The notes below the pieces were generated by a model. It did not search any database. It was not told where the DNA came from and saw only the letters and a program-made list of their open reading frames with translations. From Deltaproteobacteria bacterium (GTDB lineage Bacteria > Desulfobacterota > Desulfarculia > Adiutricales > Adiutricaceae): 6,957 nt of DNA. The stretch lies in contig JAITLH010000268.1 in NCBI GenBank assembly GCA_031277995.1, positions 1 to 6,957 of the forward strand, read 5' to 3'. Both the position numbers and the translations under genes were made by a program. Every line of letters begins with the position of its first letter. The first letter of the stretch is position 1. Shown here piece after piece: positions 5,227-6,957 of the stretch.

Positions 5227-5321
5227 GCCCGGCCCGATTTAAAAGCCCGATTTAAAAGCTTGGTTTATAAGCTTGTTTTATAAACTTGGCTTATCCGTTG
5301 GGCTAACGGGCCGGGCTTTTT
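5227..5321 (+). terminator. Long-range palindrome ending in a T run, enclosing 13-bp repeats
   Basis: GCCCGGCCCG (5227-5236) and CGGGCCGGGC (5307-5316) form a perfect 10-bp stem followed by T5. The 70-base loop carries a second hairpin, GTTTATAA (5263-5270) with TTATAAAC (5278-5285). It has terminator form, but the loop is unusually long and no gene is clear upstream. A structured RNA or a replication or protein site is possible. Confidence 0.45.
5234..5311. repeat. Six 13-bp imperfect tandem units
   Basis: CCGATTTAAAAGC (5234-5246) is repeated exactly at 5247-5259, then diverges through TTGGTTTATAAGC, TTGTTTTATAAAC, TTGGCTTATCCGT and TGGGCTAACGGGC. The period is exactly 13 throughout, and the last unit makes part of the right arm of the flanking palindrome. 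Confidence 0.75.
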
Positions 5322-5324
5322 CGC

Positions 5325-5519
5325 GTGGGCTTGTCGGTTGGGCTTACGCGACTGGGGATTTTGGTTGGGGCCATCGGGTGGGGTTTAGCCGCCTCCGGGG
5401 GGGCTTGGGGGGGCCAGGGACTGGATGACGGGCGTAAATTTTTACCCTGGGATTGGGGGTTTGGCGTAACCTGGGGCATAATTAAGATGGGCTTTGGGGT
5501 TATCGTTATCGATGGGTGA
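5325..5519 (+). CDS. Doubtful 64-residue Gly/Trp-rich frame
   Basis: A GTG-started frame reads TRLGILVGAIGWGLAASGG near its start, which could pass as a signal peptide or membrane segment, followed by Gly- and Trp-rich sequence ending IIKMGFGVIVIDG. There is no Shine-Dalgarno site and a terminator-like hairpin ends just 3 bases before it. Gly and Trp richness is expected from any frame of such G-rich DNA. I think it is more likely non-coding, and I recognise no family. Confidence 0.15.
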   Translation: MGLSVGLTRLGILVGAIGWGLAASGGAWGGQGLDDGRKFLPWDWGFGVTWGIIKMGFGVIVIDG

Positions 5520-5936
5520 TATTTTGCTCTCTTGATGGGGTGAGTTATGGGTAACGATAGTCTTTGAAAAGTTAATTAAAATTCTATGTTGAAAATTATT
5601 GTGAAGCGTGATAAATTTTGGTTTATATCATGGAGTCGGTTGAAAGAAAATTTAGTCTCATACTTTAAAACTAAGCGCTTTAATTGATCCTGGGTAAAAC
5701 AATATCGATAAACGTTGGGCGTTTAGCCAAAGGTAAATTTCGAAAGAGGCTTTTGGATCTATCCCGATCGCGTGCTTTGGCTCATGGTAAGGCCCATAAA
5801 TCCATTCATGGGACCTAAGAAATTACCCATAGACTATCTTTAATTTACCCAATAATGACCATGGCCCGTTTCCCGGCCCCATTGTCTGGGGCCAAGGGAC
5901 CCGGGCTTGTAAAAAATTTGATATTAAGCGGATTTT
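5520..5936. other. Mostly non-coding, AT-rich then mixed, no recognised gene
   Basis: A 33-codon frame at 5586-5687 (starting MLKIIVKRDKFWF) has no ribosome site and no known relatives that I recognise. A hairpin at 5790-5816 pairs AGGCCCAT with ATGGG-A-CCT, with one bulged A. Otherwise stops are frequent on both strands. The region may hold remains of one or more decayed genes. Confidence 0.4.
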
Positions 5937-6119
5937 TTGGCAAAATGGCAATTCCCCCGTGGGAAAAATGGGCCCCCAAGGTTGACCTATGGGAAGCGTT
6001 TTGGCGCTTTAACCATGGGAGGGGAATGGACCCCCCTGGGTTTGGGTCAAGGGGCCCTGGTTGCCTTGGCTAAGGTGGGGGGGCTTAAAGCCAGGGATTT
6101 AGGAACGGGATTTAGATGA
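5937..6119 (+). other. Short frame overlapping the alr start by ATGA, possible remnant of an upstream operon gene
   Basis: A 60-codon frame ends LGLGQGALVALAKVGGLKAR followed by DLGTGFR and TGA; that TGA shares bases with the alr ATG (ATGA, 6116-6119), the usual arrangement of translationally coupled genes. The last 30 residues look protein-like and use codons similar to alr. The first half does not, there is no Shine-Dalgarno site at its ATG, and no family is recognised. It may be the tail of a decayed gene, or chance. Confidence 0.25.
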
Positions 6120-6957
6120 CCGATTACGATAGCGCCTTTAACGTTTGCGAGATTGACCTCGGGGCCTTGGCCAGGAACTACAAAAAAATAGCGGAGTTTT
6201 CCCGGGCCCCGGTCATGGGCGTGGTTAAGGGTGACGCCTACGGGCACGGCTTGGTCCCAGCTTCTTTGGCCTTGGCCGAGGCGGGTTGCCGGGAGCTGGG
6301 GGTACTGGACGTTGGCGAGGCCCTGGAATTAAAAAAGCACCCCATCGAGGCCGAGGTCACGGTTTTGGCCGGGCTTTTTGGCCCGGAGCAGTCATACCAG
6401 GCCGTTTCGGCCGGGGTAAGGGTTTTCGCCTACGATCTGGCCCAAATAAAAACCCTGGCCAAGGCGGCCGAACGTTTAAACGCCCAGGCCAGGATAACGC
6501 TCAAAATCGACACGGGCATGGGGCGATTGGGTTTTGGCTGGGAAAAGGCCACCTACATCGTTTCCAGTTTGGCCGGCTTAAAAAACCTCTCCATCGAGGG
6601 CCTTGGCACGCATTTGGCCACCAACGGGGACGACGGGGCCAAAACCCAGCTGGAGCGGTTTTACGATCTGGGCGAAAAAATCAGAAAGCGGACCAAATCG
6701 AACATAAGTTATAGCGTTTTGGCGAGCGGCGGGATCTTGGCCCACCCGGATTTTCCCGACGACCTTAGCCGGGCCGGGCTTTTACTTTACGGCTATTCGC
6801 CCTTGGAACCGACGGATCCGGCCCTCTCGGGCTTAAAAAAATCAAAAAATCTCATAAACTCCTTGGAAAAACCCATGGCCGTAAAAACCAAACTCATCCA
6901 AGTAAGGGAAGCCAGGGCCGGGGAAACCATCGGTTACGACCGGACCTTCGAGGTTTC
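6116..6957 (+). CDS. alr: Alanine racemase, first 280 residues (runs off the right edge)
   Basis: A PLP enzyme that interconverts L- and D-alanine in the cytoplasm, supplying D-Ala for peptidoglycan. After the N-terminal strand NVCEIDLGALARNYK comes VVKGDAYGHG (36-45) with the PLP lysine K38 and Y42; most relatives have A where G39 is. KIDTGMGRLGF (130-140) holds R137, GTHLAT holds H166, LASGGIL holds S204 and SRAGLLLYGYSP holds R219, the expected PLP contacts. IGYDRTF (272-278) carries Y274, the second catalytic base at the start of the C-terminal beta domain. About 80-100 residues should follow outside the window. The ATG at 6116 is chosen because the family begins a few residues later; GGGA (6107-6110) is a weak ribosome site 5 bases upstream, and overlap with the preceding stop suggests coupling. 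All visible catalytic residues are kept. The broad-specificity Bsr/Alr relatives cannot be fully excluded. Confidence 0.95.
   Translation, partial: MTDYDSAFNVCEIDLGALARNYKKIAEFSRAPVMGVVKGDAYGHGLVPASLALAEAGCRELGVLDVGEALELKKHPIEAEVTVLAGLFGPEQSYQAVSAGVRVFAYDLAQIKTLAKAAERLNAQARITLKIDTGMGRLGFGWEKATYIVSSLAGLKNLSIEGLGTHLATNGDDGAKTQLERFYDLGEKIRKRTKSNISYSVLASGGILAHPDFPDDLSRAGLLLYGYSPLEPTDPALSGLKKSKNLINSLEKPMAVKTKLIQVREARAGETIGYDRTFEV

Noticed and set aside
1..6957. tRNA, rRNA, riboswitch, TnpB with omega RNA, toxin-antitoxin pair
   Set aside because: I looked for their hallmark motifs and folds on both strands and found none that I could support by eye.

Overview
This is a low-density stretch of bacterial chromosome. 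Four reading frames look intact and genuine: a partial AAA-ATPase-like/DUF1703 protein (1-323, minus), a 100-residue repeat protein resembling the beta-flower families (1454-1756, minus), a LysR-type regulator (3625-4521, minus) and the first 280 residues of alanine racemase (6116-6957, plus). Together they cover about 34% of the window. Two decayed transposases add about 22%: an IS200/IS605-type TnpA (803-1267, minus) and an IS630-type DDE transposase (2289-3366, minus). The remaining 44% or so is non-coding DNA with short-period repeats, hairpins followed by T runs, and AT-rich patches.

The organism is a bacterium with Shine-Dalgarno-led genes and a strong taste for TTG-GCC, GCC-AAA and AAA-AAA codon pairs. 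The insertion-sequence remains, low coding density and DUF1703 family fit a host-associated or gut lineage whose genome is being eroded. A deltaproteobacterial symbiont or gut bacterium is possible, but this is a guess from style, not from a marker gene.

Layout from left to right: (a) the DUF1703 gene leaves the window at its left edge, behind a good TTGTAA-N17-TATAAT promoter; (b) about 320 bases hold nothing recognisable; (c) the TnpA remnant has an RE-like bulged hairpin on its 3' side and an array of 11-14 bp units on its 5' side; (d) the beta-flower-like gene; (e) three tandem hairpin/T-tract modules; (f) the IS630 remnant, framed by a 10-bp inverted repeat; (g) the LysR gene, with two 9-bp dyads in its upstream region; (h) an array of about 16-bp units, an AT-rich patch, and a long-range 10-bp palindrome enclosing 13-bp repeats; (i) about 600 bases of weak or decayed sequence; (j) alr, whose start overlaps by ATGA the stop of a short frame that may be what is left of an upstream operon partner.

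No pathway links these genes. Alanine racemase supplies D-alanine for peptidoglycan. The LysR protein has no surviving divergent target beside it. The item most worth following is the four-unit repeat protein at 1454-1756. The repeat arrays and orphan terminator-like hairpins come second. I see no tRNA, rRNA, CRISPR array, riboswitch or toxin-antitoxin pair that I could support.
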